DNA of 64,000 nucleotides. Source: Nostoc spongiaeforme FACHB-130 (lineage in GTDB: Bacteria; Cyanobacteriota; Cyanobacteriia; Cyanobacteriales; Nostocaceae). How positions within the stretch are numbered: position 1 is the first letter of the stretch; every line of letters starts with the position of its first letter. A program made the position numbers and the translations under genes. Shown one piece after another: positions 9,245-21,857 of the stretch. The stretch spans positions 1 through 64,000 of the forward strand of contig NZ_JACJTB010000030.1 in NCBI RefSeq assembly GCF_014698475.1. The letters are read 5' to 3'. A model generated the notes under the pieces. The model worked only from the letters and a program-made list of their open reading frames with translations. It made no database searches and was not told the origin of the DNA.

Positions 9245-9988
9245 CTATTGAATTAATTTTTGAAATCTTTGATCACTACGTACTTTCTTAAAATCTGGGT
9301 CGGTTTTCGCTAATTGTTGGTATTTTTCTGGAACGAGGCGAGTGGCGACTTTTAAGTTTGCAACGGCTAAGTCTACTTTGTTTTGTAAGGCATAAGTACA
9401 AGCTCGATTGTAATAGGCTTCTGGCTTGTTTGGGTTGATGGCGATCGCCTTGTCATAAGATGCTAGAGCTTCTGGATAACGTTGTAATTTTGTCAAGGCT
9501 ATGCCTCGGTTAATCCAGGCTTCTTGTTTATTTGGTTTAATGGCGATCGCTTGATCATAAGCTGCAACTGCGGCTGTGTAACTTTGCAAGGAGGCCAAAG
9601 CATTGCCTCGATTGTACCAAGCTTCATCTTTATCAGATTTGATAGCGATCGCTCGATCATAAGATGCTAGTGCATCTGTATGTTTTTGCAACTTTGTTAA
9701 AGCTATGCCTCTGTTAATCCAAGCATCTGCACTATCTGGATTGAGGGCGATAGCTTTATCATAAACTGCTATGGCATCTTGGTATTTTTGTGCATCTAAT
9801 AATTTATTGCCCTGATGAAATAAATCTTCTGCTTTTTGACTTGTCTTTGCTTCTGTCAGCAACCGAGAAACATTGATTTCTTGTACCACTTGCTGAGTAT
9901 TTTTGATTGATGATTGGGCTTTGCTACCGCAACCAGATATCAAGCAAACAATCAAGCCAGAGGCAGCTATGCAGCGCCAAAAGACCAT
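9245..9988 (-). CDS. TPR-repeat lipoprotein
   Basis: 247 residues. The N-terminal signal ends in a lipobox (LISGC), so it is likely a lipoprotein facing the periplasm. After a short linker come about five tetratricopeptide repeats of 34 residues, recognisable by the repeated pattern AWxNRGxALxxLQxYxxALASYDKAIAIxP. TPRs are scaffolds for protein-protein contact, and no enzymatic domain is present. The DNA under several repeats carries GCGATCGC, which encodes the AIA of the repeat. Confidence 0.85.
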   Translation of the reverse strand: MVFWRCIAASGLIVCLISGCGSKAQSSIKNTQQVVQEINVSRLLTEAKTSQKAEDLFHQGNKLLDAQKYQDAIAVYDKAIALNPDSADAWINRGIALTKLQKHTDALASYDRAIAIKSDKDEAWYNRGNALASLQSYTAAVAAYDQAIAIKPNKQEAWINRGIALTKLQRYPEALASYDKAIAINPNKPEAYYNRACTYALQNKVDLAVANLKVATRLVPEKYQQLAKTDPDFKKVRSDQRFQKLIQ

Positions 9989-10256
9989 GCTGTACCTACA
10001 GAACTCTAAATTTGATGTTAAATCATTTTGATATTTCTTAATAGTATCATAAAAGACTGTTGTTTTTTAATTAATTTGCTTATCTGTGCAATTACTCAAT
10101 TTTGCCATTCACTATAGGCATCCGGTTTGATTCGTGAAATTATCTATAAACGATAAAATGGGTTGGTGATTGCTCCTCTGACTCTGCGTTCTCTGAGCCT
10201 GGAGTGGTTCGTAAACTTTAGTGTAGCAGTGGTAGGCAATTTACTGGGATAAGCTT

Positions 10257-11150
10257 TTAATTAATAAACTCATTTACACGCAGCCAAACTTTCTCTATCA
10301 AATCAACATCATCTGCATAAAACCACTCAATTTGCGGATATGCTCTAAACCAAGTACGCTGGCGTTTGGCAAATTGTCTTGTATGTAAAACTGTTAATTC
10401 TTTTGCCTCATTTAAAGTAATCTCACCCGCTAAATATTGCTTGATTTCTTGATATCCCAAAGTGTTTAACAATGATAAATCAGCACCATATTGCTGACAA
10501 AGATATTCCACTTCAGCCACTAAACCATCGGCAATCATTTGTTCAGTTCGCTTGTGAATGCGTGTGTCTAATTTTTCAACATCACAATCTAAACCAATCT
10601 GCAAAATCGGGTAATCTGGCGGGTTTTCACCTTGTTGTTGAGATATGGGATTTCCTGTTATATAAAATACTTCTAATGCGCGTAAAGTCCGCACGGAATC
10701 ATTAGGATGAATTTTTTGTGCGGCGGTGGGATCAACTTGTTGCAACATAGTATAAAGTTGATTTTGACCGAGAGATTCTAACTGCGATCGCAATTCATAA
10801 TCAGGCGCAACTCTCGGTATTTTCATCCCTTGAACTATTGAACGAATATATAAACCAGTTCCACCCACTAACAAAATTGGCTCAACAGCAAAAGACGCAA
10901 TCAAAGCTTGTGCTTGCTGTTGATAGTCTGCTACCGTCATTGTTTCTGTTGGTTCGCAGATATCTATTAAATAATGTGGCACTAATTTTTGTTCTGCTAA
11001 CGTTGGTTTAGCTGTGCCAATGTTAAACTCTCGGTAAACCTGACGGGAGTCTGCACTGAGAATCACAGAACCCAATCTTTGCGCTAAAGTTAAACCTAAA
11101 CCAGATTTACCTGTGGCAGTCGCACCACAAATCACAATTAATTTAGTCAT
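10257..11150 (-). CDS. miaA: tRNA dimethylallyltransferase
   Basis: Transfers a dimethylallyl group to A37 of tRNAs reading UNN codons, in the cytoplasm. The P-loop GATATGKS is at 9-16. DSRQVYREFNIGTAKP (substrate recognition), VGGTGLYIRS and the C-terminal TRQFAKRQRTWFR signature are all present. At 297 residues it has the usual length. It is monocistronic and divergent from gyrB, with about 350 bp between the starts. Confidence 0.96.
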   Translation of the reverse strand: MTKLIVICGATATGKSGLGLTLAQRLGSVILSADSRQVYREFNIGTAKPTLAEQKLVPHYLIDICEPTETMTVADYQQQAQALIASFAVEPILLVGGTGLYIRSIVQGMKIPRVAPDYELRSQLESLGQNQLYTMLQQVDPTAAQKIHPNDSVRTLRALEVFYITGNPISQQQGENPPDYPILQIGLDCDVEKLDTRIHKRTEQMIADGLVAEVEYLCQQYGADLSLLNTLGYQEIKQYLAGEITLNEAKELTVLHTRQFAKRQRTWFRAYPQIEWFYADDVDLIEKVWLRVNEFIN

Positions 11151-11224
11151 TGATTAATGGTCAATTGTCATTGCTCAATAGTCAATAGTTAGTTGCTCTC
11201 TAATAATGGTATATTTGTACTATA

Positions 11225-11241
11225 TTCTCAATCGTTGAGAA
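11225..11241. promoter_or_regulatory. perfect 7-bp inverted repeat in the miaA-gyrB gap
   Basis: TTCTCAA-TCG-TTGAGAA lies in the 356-bp divergent gap between miaA and gyrB. It is a short dyad of operator size. No known regulator site is recognised and the assignment is tentative. The rest of the gap holds nothing else I can identify. Confidence 0.25.
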
Positions 11242-11425
11242 CCATGTTAACCTCTCAGAGAAGTATTTTTATAGAGGTTTTATAAAGTCATCTTTAAAAA
11301 TGCTCTGTGTCCATGAGTGCTGAAAGAAGTGATTTCGGAAAAAATTAGATTATCTATCGGGAAAACTTATGGGGATACATCCCCTAGATAAACTTCTCAC
11401 ACAAATGCCCTACAGTCGTCACTAA

Positions 11426-13444
<2,019 letters not shown>

Positions 13445-13484
13445 TATCAAGCTAATATCAATTATCCTGATGTGCAGTAATGGT

Positions 13485-13517
13485 AGGTAATGGGCGATCG
13501 CTCATTACCTTTTTTTA
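13485..13517 (+). terminator. rho-independent terminator of gyrB, with HIP1 at the apex
   Basis: AGGTAATG (13485-13492) pairs with CATTACCT (13503-13510). The apex between the arms contains the palindrome GCGATCGC, which extends the stem. Seven T follow. It begins about 40 bp after the gyrB stop codon. Confidence 0.85.
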
Positions 13518-13547
13518 TGTCCGATCAAATTCTGGCTGATGATATCG

Positions 13548-13683
13548 CAATACAGTTCAGTTAAGGCAACAACTTAGACTGCTGTAGGTTGGGTGGAGGA
13601 ACGGAACCCAACATTTACGCATACTTTGTTGGGTTCCGCTATCGCTACACCCAACCTACTATTCTCTTAACTGAACCTTATTG
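13548..13683. repeat. MITE-like palindromic element, copy 2 (136 bp)
   Basis: Same element as at 4704-4838. It has the same terminal inverted repeat (CAATA-CA-GTTCAGTTAAG / CTTAACTGAAC-CT-TATTG) and the same internal GTAGGTTGGGTGGAGGAACG core. The two copies differ at a few positions, mainly in the apex, so they derive from fairly recent copying. It lies just after the gyrB terminator. Confidence 0.85.
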
Positions 13684-15288
13684 GATTATATCGTGTCGCG
13701 GAAAGACTTATCATTAAGACAGATCCGGGGGTAGCACCTCGACCCCGGCGACCAAAAGCAAGGCAATAGAGAGTTTTAAAGGCTTCCTTCTAACCTCTAA
13801 CCCTAACCCTACGTAAATTTGTGATAAGTATTATTTCCAGGTTCTAAAAATTGTTTGATAAAATACATAATTATTAATTAATAAGGTTATTAGTTTTCTT
13901 TTTGTCATAGAAGTGCATAAAAACTTTTTTTTGTCAAGTTAGTGGTCAAGTGGGATTAATACCTAAATCCCAACTTTATGGGCATTTAGCCAAAATTAAA
14001 AATCCTAATCAAGAATTTGTGTATTCAAATTTCCTCCCAGCCGGAAAAGCATTTGTTATCCTTGAAGTGCGAAGCTTCATCTTGTATACCAACAAAATTG
14101 GCTAAGTGTTTAAGGATGTTGAAGATTACACAAAGTCATCATTTTCTTCATAAACCAGTAGTATATTTAACATATGCGTACGTGAGCAAAATTAACTAAC
14201 TAGATTCTCCACCAAGGCGCTAACTTCACTTATGTCCAACTTACCAGTTACTAGCGACAAAAATTTGTGGAATATAGTACATGCAAACATCTTGATGTTG
14301 TCTTGCTAACATAGCTAATTTGTCTGTATCCAATAAACTTTTGCCGTGAACAGATAAATATCTAAATTAGCAACTGTCAAATTCTTTATAAATTGATTAA
14401 AATATCCTTGTATACAATAGGAGCAGTTTGTCAAGATTCATAGGGTTGAAATCTCATCTGTGCGCTAATGTGTGAATAAGACCAACTCAGTTAAAACTTT
14501 ATTGAAGGCCATCCGGCAGATTCAGCCTTACCCTCAACTCCTCAGTTAAGGTAACTGGCATCAACTAAAGTTCGGTGTCTTGATATTAGCAGCATCTTTC
14601 TGGTTGCTCTATCTAGCATGACTGACTGCATAACTGTTTGGGGTGAGTCATTTATGAAGGAAATGTAAAAATATGCCTCTCAAGACTTCTTGCCTAAGTT
14701 AATATAAAACACACTGTTTCTCGGTAATTAATGTTGTAGTTAATACCTAAAATTGTGTGAAGGTGAGAGTAATTTCCTTTGAATGTAAAGATGAGTCCAC
14801 TGTAATTCCAAAAAGGTTTAAAGAAAATTTAAGGGAATACCTACCCTTTTTTATATCTTTTTGATAATAGTGGCTTTAACTTACTTAATGACTTCATGAT
14901 TAACACACAAAAAGAGTGCAATTTTTGTGAAACAGGCTACAATCGGAACAGTCTTTGTAAGAAAATATGCCAGCAATCATAATTGTTTATATGAAGTGGT
15001 GAATTTTTGAGCAACACAAAGACAAGTCCTGTTTTAAACAAACAAGTTAAAAGTTGTGTGCGACAACAACACGCGACTGTTAATAAAGTGAGTAAGTCAG
15101 CAGTCAATGCGACTTTTCACACTTCAATAAATAACTCCTCCAAAATGGAGTAAAACCACCGAAAAGTTTTCAGGGAAAACAGCCTAAAACCCGATTTTTC
15201 GGTTGTTAAATAGCCCTCATAACAAGAGTGCTAATACATCTTGAGTAATTGAAGTAATTGATTCTGCAAGGAGCATGAGGAACGCGGC
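13684..15288. other. 1.6-kb stretch without a convincing gene, upstream of sigA
   Basis: A 60-codon frame at 14017-14199 has no ribosome binding site or recognisable content and is rejected. The remainder is AT-rich, with a run of short palindromic segments from about 14440 to 15240. It may hold a long sigA leader, several sigA promoters or small RNAs, but none can be shown from sequence. The sigA ribosome binding site (GAGG at 15277-15280) is at its end. Confidence 0.4.
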
Positions 15289-16464
15289 ATGAACCAGGCT
15301 AACAACGTACTCGAAAGCAATTTTCAGCCTGACCTAGAAATAATAAATCAGCCTGATTTCGAGGAGTTAGAAGACCTCCTGATCGAAGAAGAGGAAGACT
15401 TGCTTCTCGTTGATGACGGCGATATGGATGAATTTTTAGAGCCTCAGTCTGATGAGGACGACGCAAAGTCTGGAAAAGCCGCTAAATCGCGTCGTCGCAC
15501 ACAAAGCAAGAAAAAGCATTACACCGAAGATTCGATTCGTCTTTACTTGCAAGAAATTGGGCGAATTCGCTTATTGCGGGCTGATGAAGAAATTGAATTA
15601 GCACGGAAAATCGCCGATTTACTGGAATTAGAAAGAGTCAGAGAAAGACTCTCAGAACAGTTAGATCGCGATCCTCGTGATAGTGAATGGGCAGAAGCAG
15701 TACAATTGCCGTTGCCAGCTTTTCGTTACCGCCTGCACATTGGCCGGAGAGCAAAAGATAAAATGGTGCAGTCGAACCTCCGGTTAGTGGTTTCGATTGC
15801 GAAGAAATACATGAACCGTGGTTTATCATTCCAAGACTTAATTCAAGAAGGTAGCCTTGGTTTGATTCGTGCTGCGGAAAAATTCGACCACGAAAAAGGT
15901 TATAAATTCTCCACCTACGCTACATGGTGGATTCGTCAGGCCATCACCAGAGCGATCGCAGATCAATCTCGTACTATCCGCCTACCAGTTCACCTTTACG
16001 AAACTATATCCCGGATTAAGAAAACCACCAAGCTACTTTCTCAAGAAATGGGTCGCAAACCTACAGAAGAAGAAATTGCGACTCGGATGGAAATGACCAT
16101 CGAGAAACTGCGGTTTATTGCTAAATCTGCACAGCTACCAATTTCCTTAGAAACCCCCATTGGTAAAGAAGAAGATTCTCGCTTGGGTGATTTTATTGAA
16201 TCTGATGGTGAAACCCCAGAAGATCAAGTTTCTAAGAACTTGTTGCGTGAAGATTTAGAAAAAGTCCTCGATAGCCTCAGCCCCCGCGAACGCGATGTTC
16301 TCAGACTCCGTTACGGCTTGGATGATGGACGGATGAAAACCCTGGAAGAAATTGGCCAAATTTTCAACGTTACCCGTGAACGTATTCGTCAAATCGAAGC
16401 CAAAGCCCTCCGCAAATTACGCCACCCCAACCGTAATAGCGTCCTCAAAGAATATATCCGGTAG
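15289..16464 (+). CDS. sigA: principal RNA polymerase sigma factor SigA (RpoD)
   Basis: Group 1 sigma-70 factor of 391 residues. An acidic N-terminal part (runs of Glu/Asp, about 25-65) and a Lys/Arg linker precede region 1.2 ([16 protein letters not shown]). Region 2 follows ([34 protein letters not shown] and the promoter-melting [17 protein letters not shown]), then region 3 and region 4.2 ([24 protein letters not shown]), ending KLRHPNR...EYIR. The RTIRLPVH segment marks a housekeeping rather than an alternative factor. A long non-coding leader lies upstream and a hairpin terminator follows. Confidence 0.96.
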   Translation: MNQANNVLESNFQPDLEIINQPDFEELEDLLIEEEEDLLLVDDGDMDEFLEPQSDEDDAKSGKAAKSRRRTQSKKKHYTEDSIRLYLQEIGRIRLLRADEEIELARKIADLLELERVRERLSEQLDRDPRDSEWAEAVQLPLPAFRYRLHIGRRAKDKMVQSNLRLVVSIAKKYMNRGLSFQDLIQEGSLGLIRAAEKFDHEKGYKFSTYATWWIRQAITRAIADQSRTIRLPVHLYETISRIKKTTKLLSQEMGRKPTEEEIATRMEMTIEKLRFIAKSAQLPISLETPIGKEEDSRLGDFIESDGETPEDQVSKNLLREDLEKVLDSLSPRERDVLRLRYGLDDGRMKTLEEIGQIFNVTRERIRQIEAKALRKLRHPNRNSVLKEYIR

Positions 16465-16520
16465 TCATCTGTTTTTTGCAAATGACAATTGACTAAGGAC
16501 AAATAACTAAAACAATAAAC

Positions 16521-16553
16521 AACCTGGTAGTTAATTGCTACCAGGTTTTTATT
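16521..16553 (+). terminator. rho-independent terminator of sigA
   Basis: AACCTGGTAG (16521-16530) pairs perfectly with CTACCAGGTT (16538-16547) around a 7-base loop and is followed by a T-rich run. The opposite strand also has T-rich DNA after the stem, so it may serve the convergent hli gene as well. Confidence 0.85.
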
Positions 16554-16592
16554 TTTCATATTCTGAGAACAGTTGGTTACATTACTTAAAAC

Positions 16593-16775
16593 TTAAAGAA
16601 TGCCCCAGAAATGTAGAAAGCCTTGACCAGAAAATAATTCAATCAATGCAGCAGCTAAAAAGCCAATCATTGCTAAACGACCGTTCCAAATTTCTGCTTG
16701 TGGAGTGAAACCCCAACGCCAAGCATTGCGATCTTCCACTACAGGGGCGGTGATTTTTGTGGTTGTATTGGTCAT
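16593..16775 (-). CDS. high-light-inducible one-helix protein (Hlip, CAB-like)
   Basis: 60 residues with one transmembrane helix of the chlorophyll a/b-binding type. The chlorophyll-binding signature ExxNGRxAMxGF is seen as [12 protein letters not shown], followed by [15 protein letters not shown]. Hlips sit in the thylakoid membrane and protect photosystem II assembly and chlorophyll synthesis by quenching. The preceding [10 protein letters not shown] is also typical. It is convergent with sigA. Confidence 0.93.
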   Translation of the reverse strand: MTNTTTKITAPVVEDRNAWRWGFTPQAEIWNGRLAMIGFLAAALIELFSGQGFLHFWGIL

Positions 16776-17268
16776 TGTTAAAACTCCAAACTGGATTTAC
16801 TCAAGATTTATTGCCTTATGTAAACTAATATAACAACTTTTTTAAGAAACGCAACATTTATTGATATTTACCAGAGTGCGATCGCCTCAAACTATTTTCA
16901 TACCAATAAATTTGTTTTCTCTGATAAACAATGAAGGTTTGGGGCAGATTATGTATTAGTTAACAAAACAAATAACCGGAAAAATCTCTCTTCCGGTTGA
17001 TCATTAATCTGTAAATTTGATATAGCAATCCTATCTGAGTTGTGAAAAAGTATTCTTTTTAACGAACCGCAAAGGACGCAAAGGACACAAAGAAAGAGAG
17101 GAAGGAAAATAAAGGAAATTTCACGAATGATTTAGGACTGCTATGGGAGTTCCGCAATCATAAATTCGCTACACACTCTTGTTCTGATTTGTGAATTCTG
17201 ACTGCTGAGTTCTTCTTCAATAATTTTTTCTGATTTTTCCTGCATTTTGACTACTGAATTCTTACGAA
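16776..17268. other. gap with STRR-type repeat, no gene
   Basis: No coding region. AACCGCAAAGGACGCAAAGGACACAAAG at about 17065-17092 is a tandem repeat of roughly nine bases, related to the CGCCAAGAG repeat at 48582-48609. HIP1 occurs once. Nothing else is recognised. Confidence 0.5.
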
Positions 17269-19791
17269 TCAAGACTGAACCAGATGAGAGCGCACATCAA
17301 CAACAGCAATAATTTTCTCATCTCGATTGAGTTGCAGAATACTTTCACCGGTTGTATCCCTATTCAAAATCGGGACTGTATCTACAGTTAGCCGGACTAC
17401 ACGCTCTTTATTTGTGATGAGTGCTACTTCTGGGGTAGTTGCCTTCACCATACTGGCTAAGTTGTCAGTTTTATTCGCAAACTTCAGTGCTTGTGTACCT
17501 AAATCGCCACGGTTCGCTGCTCTTAATTGACTTGCGGGCATCCGCTTGGCGTATCCTTGTTGAGTCACTAACAGCAATTGGTCATCTTTACCCACAGTTG
17601 CACAGCCAACCATCTGCTGATTTCGCAACAGTCGAAAGGCTTGTAAACCCATCGCGGTTCTACCCATAACTGTTAACTGTTCGTCATTGACAGCAAACCG
17701 CAATAATCGCCCACCGGAACTAGCTAAAATTAAATGCTCTCCTGTAGTGGTGAATTGAGTAAATAACAATTCATCATCGTCTTTGAGTTTGACAATTGTA
17801 ATTCCGCGACGAGTCAGGTTGGTAAATTCTGCCAAAGATAACCGCTTGATTCTGCCTTGTTTTGTTAGGAGAATCATTTGCTTGGAGTCGAAATCTGCTG
17901 GTAATAAAAAGCGGCTGACAACAGGTTCTTGACTGCCTTGGGCTGTAGTAGTGAGTGTGGTAATTAATGGTGTTCCCCGTGGAGAACGACCCGTAGTTAA
18001 GGGAATGTCACCGACTCGCACAGGATAAACTTTGCCACCACTGGTCAGAATGAGTAAATCTTGGTTTGTATCGGTTAATTCTGTTTGGATGAGGAAATCA
18101 TTGTCTGGTAGACCATTTTCTACTTTTGATTTTTTCCCAGTGGTGGCTAGGCGACGGACATAACCCCGTTGGGTAAACTCCAGAATTGCGTCTTCCGCAG
18201 GCTGTTCGACGGCGAGACTTTCTTCAGTTTCTTCGGTTTTACGACTTCTAGAACCTTCTGCTGTTTTGCTTTTGGGTAATTCCTCGGCTACGCTGGGGCC
18301 TAGCTTAGTACGTCGCGGATCACTATACTTGCGCTTGAGCGATCGCAAATCTTTCTTCAAAGACTTTAACAATTCCCGGCGATCGCTAAGTAAGTTTTGC
18401 AATAAGGCAATTTGTGAAGTGAGTTGCTCAAATTCCTGCTGCAAATTCTGTTGTTCTAAACTAGTGAGACGACGCAAAGGCATAGCTAAAATTGCATCTG
18501 CTTGTGTGTCGCTTAAATTTAAGTGACTACTCAAATTTATTTTGGCTGTACTACCGTCAGCAGCTTGGCGCAAAATACTAATCACTTCATCGACTTGAGA
18601 TAAAGCTTTGAGTAAACCTTCAACTATGTGTAAGCGACTTTCAGCTTTACCTAGTTCGTAACTATAGCGACGGTTGAGGGTTGCTTCTCGGAAATTGAGA
18701 AACTCTTGTAACAATTGACGCAGGCTTAATTGTCGGGGTTGTCCTTCAACAATTGCCAGTAAAATTGCCCCAAAATTAGTTTGCAAAGCAGTTTGATGAT
18801 ACAAATGTTGCAATACTTCTTGGGGATTGGTGTCGCGTTTGAGTTCAATAACTACCCGCATTCCTTCGCGATCGCTTTCATCACGAATATCAGAAATTCC
18901 CTGTAAGCGAGTTTGGTTAACTAACTCTGCGACCTTTTCAATCCAGCCAGCCTTATTCACCTGATAAGGCAATTCCGTAATTACGATCGCTGTCCGGCGC
19001 TTCGTTCCCTTCCCGCCAGCAACTTCTTCAATTTGGGCAACTCCCCGCAGCACAATTCCACCTTTACCTGTGGTGTATGCTTCTCGAATCCCTGCATCAC
19101 CCACAATTTCCCCACCAGTAGGAAAGTCTGGCCCTGGAATTAACTCTAATAACTTTTCATCAGATAAATCTGGCTGGTCGATTAAAGCAATTAAGCCATC
19201 AACAATTTCCCCCAAATTGTGCGGCGGAATATTAGTAGCCATACCCACAGCAATTCCCGCACAACCATTGAGTAACAAAAAAGGTAACTGTGCAGGTAAT
19301 ACTGTGGGTTCTTGCTGGGAATTATCAAAGTTGCCGATAAATTCTACAGTTTCTTCACCGATTTCTGTCAGCATCCCCTCATGGCTAATGGATGCTAAAC
19401 GAGTTTCGGTGTAACGCATGGCTGCTGGCGGGTCATTATCCACGCTACCAAAATTGCCATGTCCTGCTAGTAAAGGATAACGGCTGGAAAAATCTTGCAC
19501 CAACCTCACCAAAGCATCATAAACTGCTTGATCACCGTGGGGGTGGTATTTACCCAGTACATCACCCACCACACGCGCACATTTACGATACGGTCTATCT
19601 GGTGTTAAGCCTAGTTCGTGCATGGCATATAAAATGCGCCGATGCACAGGCTTTAAGCCATCGCGGACATCTGGCAAAGCTCGCCCAACAATCACACTCA
19701 TGGCATATTCTAGATAAGACCTTTGCATCTCGGTGTGCAAGGCTGTTGTAATTACCTGTCCCGTTGAGAGAAGGTTTAACTGTTTTGCCAT
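17269..19791 (-). CDS. gyrA: DNA gyrase subunit A family protein (type IIA topoisomerase A subunit)
   Basis: 840 residues. The breakage-reunion domain is complete: [31 protein letters not shown] and AAMRYTE with catalytic Tyr127. The tower and coiled-coil regions follow, and then a C-terminal beta-pinwheel (repeats such as [30 protein letters not shown]). Two oddities: the canonical GyrA box (QRRGGKG) is not visible in the pinwheel, and the position equivalent to E. coli Ser83 is Gln88. A ParC/topoisomerase IV-like role for this copy therefore cannot be excluded. It is monocistronic. A GGGA-type ribosome binding site precedes the ATG. Confidence 0.9.
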   Translation of the reverse strand: MAKQLNLLSTGQVITTALHTEMQRSYLEYAMSVIVGRALPDVRDGLKPVHRRILYAMHELGLTPDRPYRKCARVVGDVLGKYHPHGDQAVYDALVRLVQDFSSRYPLLAGHGNFGSVDNDPPAAMRYTETRLASISHEGMLTEIGEETVEFIGNFDNSQQEPTVLPAQLPFLLLNGCAGIAVGMATNIPPHNLGEIVDGLIALIDQPDLSDEKLLELIPGPDFPTGGEIVGDAGIREAYTTGKGGIVLRGVAQIEEVAGGKGTKRRTAIVITELPYQVNKAGWIEKVAELVNQTRLQGISDIRDESDREGMRVVIELKRDTNPQEVLQHLYHQTALQTNFGAILLAIVEGQPRQLSLRQLLQEFLNFREATLNRRYSYELGKAESRLHIVEGLLKALSQVDEVISILRQAADGSTAKINLSSHLNLSDTQADAILAMPLRRLTSLEQQNLQQEFEQLTSQIALLQNLLSDRRELLKSLKKDLRSLKRKYSDPRRTKLGPSVAEELPKSKTAEGSRSRKTEETEESLAVEQPAEDAILEFTQRGYVRRLATTGKKSKVENGLPDNDFLIQTELTDTNQDLLILTSGGKVYPVRVGDIPLTTGRSPRGTPLITTLTTTAQGSQEPVVSRFLLPADFDSKQMILLTKQGRIKRLSLAEFTNLTRRGITIVKLKDDDELLFTQFTTTGEHLILASSGGRLLRFAVNDEQLTVMGRTAMGLQAFRLLRNQQMVGCATVGKDDQLLLVTQQGYAKRMPASQLRAANRGDLGTQALKFANKTDNLASMVKATTPEVALITNKERVVRLTVDTVPILNRDTTGESILQLNRDEKIIAVVDVRSHLVQS

Positions 19792-20018
19792 GAGTTTTTT
19801 CCCTGAAAGTTAACTACACAAAAATCTCTATAACTGAACAATGCAGCAAACACAGCATAACGGATGAAAAGACATTCCTAACACAATCTTGTTAGCCACA
19901 GGATAAACGGCAGTAGTATTATCCTTGATGACGGGAACATACATTAGTGATTAAAAAAGAGCTAGACAACTTTGCTGCTCAGTGCATTCTTCCCTTAACC
20001 TCTATTAATAAAATTCTC

Positions 20019-20417
20019 ATGAAAACAGTTTTAATTGTTGAAGACGATCTAATTAATGCTCGCGTTTTTTCCAAAATTTTGACTAAGCGCGGTGGACTAG
20101 ATGTAAAACATACCGAAAATGTCGAAGAAGTAATCCAAATTGCTCAATCTGGGAACGCCGACTTAATTTTAATGGATGTTTCTTTGTCTAGAAGTGTCTA
20201 TCAAGGTAAATCTGTTGATGGTATCAAAATTACCCAAATGTTAAAGGCTGATCCACAAACAGCCAACTTACCAATCATTTTAGTGACTGCACACGCGATG
20301 GAAGGCGATCGCGAGAACTTCCTCAAGCAAAGCGGCGCTGACGGTTACATCTCTAAGCCTGTTGTTGATCACCAACAATTTGTTGACCAAATCATGGCAC
20401 TGCTTCCCCATTCATGA
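20019..20417 (+). CDS. single-domain response regulator (receiver only)
   Basis: 132 residues if started at ATG 20019, where MKTVLIVEDD begins the receiver fold; the frame is open from 19947 but the extra 24 residues are not domain-like. Receiver hallmarks are the acidic pair in VEDD, the phospho-acceptor Asp in LILMDVSL, Thr in VTAHA and Lys in YISKPV. No output domain is present, as in DivK/CheY-type relays. The insertion SRSVYQGKSVDG after the phosphorylation site is typical of DivK-like receivers. No histidine kinase is adjacent. Confidence 0.92.
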   Translation: MKTVLIVEDDLINARVFSKILTKRGGLDVKHTENVEEVIQIAQSGNADLILMDVSLSRSVYQGKSVDGIKITQMLKADPQTANLPIILVTAHAMEGDRENFLKQSGADGYISKPVVDHQQFVDQIMALLPHS

Positions 20418-20442
20418 CCGCTAGGAATTAACTAGACTCTGT

Positions 20443-20490
20443 GAAAATATTCGCCCGAAAGCACAGTGTTTTTGGGCGAATATTTTCCTT
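20443..20490. terminator. perfect 14-bp stem-loop, probable bidirectional terminator
   Basis: GAAAATATTCGCCC (20443-20456) pairs perfectly with GGGCGAATATTTTC (20474-20487). Loop bases can extend the stem further. The arms are A/T-rich at the base, so either strand gives a hairpin followed by T residues. It lies after the response regulator and before the end of the convergent TPR gene. Confidence 0.75.
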
Positions 20491-20658
20491 TTGCCTAGTA
20501 TAGATGTACTATAAGATACGGTTTTCCGCAAGTAGTAGTGAGAAAAAAGTGCTGAGTGCTGAGTAAGAGTCGAGATTAATCATCAGAACCATCATATTTG
20601 GTAAATGCCCTACACCGCGTAGCGGTCTTTTTACTCAGTACTCATTACTCAGCACTCC

Positions 20659-21546
20659 TTACTGTGTGGGTTGTTGCTGTAGAGCTGCTTGAATGCGGGG
20701 CAGTTCTAAAAATTTCTTAGTATCAGTTAGTAGACGTTCACCCCAAAGATTTTCTTTTAAGAAATCTAAATCAGCATAACGCTGATCAATACGTAAAGCG
20801 TTTTCTCCCAATGTCAAACTTTGTTGACGATCGCCTTTAGTATATAGTGCGACTGCTAAAGCTAATAAAGGTTCAGCTGCTTGCTTATCGATAGATATAG
20901 CTGCTTGCCATTGCTTAATGGCGGCATCAGTTTGACCCTGTTCGTATTGAATTAAGCCAATGTTATTAATTGCCGCCCAGAATTTTTTATTTTGGGCAAC
21001 AGCTTGATTATATTGGGCGATCGCCTCTGGTAATTTACCCAGCATATAGTAGGCATTACCTAAATCAAACAAAGCTTCTGGGTCATTGGGTTTGAGCTTT
21101 AAACCTGCTTGATAATTAGTAACTGCCGCATCATACTGTTTCTGTTGAAAATTAGCCGAACCCATCGCAAAAAAAACATCGGCATTTTTGGGGTTGAGCG
21201 ATTGTGCTTTTTTCAAAGCCGCAAGCGCCGGCGCAAATTCCCGATTTTGTAAATGCAAACCACCCAAAAGCAGCCACACTTTATCATTTTTGGGAGCCAG
21301 TTGGCTGGCCAACCTCGCTCGTGGTAAAGCTAAATCAATCTGCTGAAACTGAGCGAGTTGCGCTGCTTCTTGGGCTAAAGCCAACCCTTGCTTCTCCAGT
21401 TTTGCTGGATCTAGTTGCAGGGTATGGGGAACGAGTGCCTGTGCATGAGCCACTTGGGGTAAACTCAACAAACTACAGGCAACCAGAAAAGAAATCAAAC
21501 CAACGTGTTTAGGCACACTACCGCCTCTTACCACAAATCGAATCAT
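20659..21546 (-). CDS. exported TPR-repeat protein
   Basis: 295 residues. A signal peptide (hydrophobic core at about 17-30, cleavage near AHA-Q) exports it. At least five to six TPR units follow (for example ADVFFAMGSANFQQKQYDAA, EALFDLGNAYYMLGKL, WAAINNIGLIQYEQGQ). A GTG at codon 11 is an alternative start that would shorten the basic N-region. It is probably a periplasmic or membrane-associated scaffold. No partner is apparent. Confidence 0.85.
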   Translation of the reverse strand: MIRFVVRGGSVPKHVGLISFLVACSLLSLPQVAHAQALVPHTLQLDPAKLEKQGLALAQEAAQLAQFQQIDLALPRARLASQLAPKNDKVWLLLGGLHLQNREFAPALAALKKAQSLNPKNADVFFAMGSANFQQKQYDAAVTNYQAGLKLKPNDPEALFDLGNAYYMLGKLPEAIAQYNQAVAQNKKFWAAINNIGLIQYEQGQTDAAIKQWQAAISIDKQAAEPLLALAVALYTKGDRQQSLTLGENALRIDQRYADLDFLKENLWGERLLTDTKKFLELPRIQAALQQQPTQ

Positions 21547-21857
21547 CTGTCAGTTAGCTTAAACGATCTCCACTTTAGCTGACAGGCCAAGTTTACAGTC
21601 GTTAGCAATGGCTGTATTCATCACCTTAGCTTAATTGATTGGGGAGTGGGGAGTTGGGATTGATGGAAGCGAGAGAGTAATCAGTGATAAAGAATTACTT
21701 ATTCCCAACTCCCTATTCCCTACTCCCAGTCTGCACAGATAATTTCCAAAATCACACCAAATGACTATACTAGCGATCGCCCTGTGCCGAATTCTACCTG
21801 TTAGCAGTTAACATAAAACAGCTGTTGAACTGAGTCTACTGGGGCAGAATAGAAAGC
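21547..21857. other. gap without a gene
   Basis: This 311-bp divergent gap contains GGGAGTGGGGAGTTGGGA and the complementary CCCAACTCCCTATTCCCTACTCCCA (about 21640-21727), which can pair into an imperfect long hairpin. One HIP1 site is present. No coding region. Confidence 0.5.

Noticed and set aside
14017-14199. 60-codon plus-strand frame in the gap before sigA
   Set aside because: No ribosome binding site, odd composition (Cys, His and Ser rich), no motif. Likely chance.
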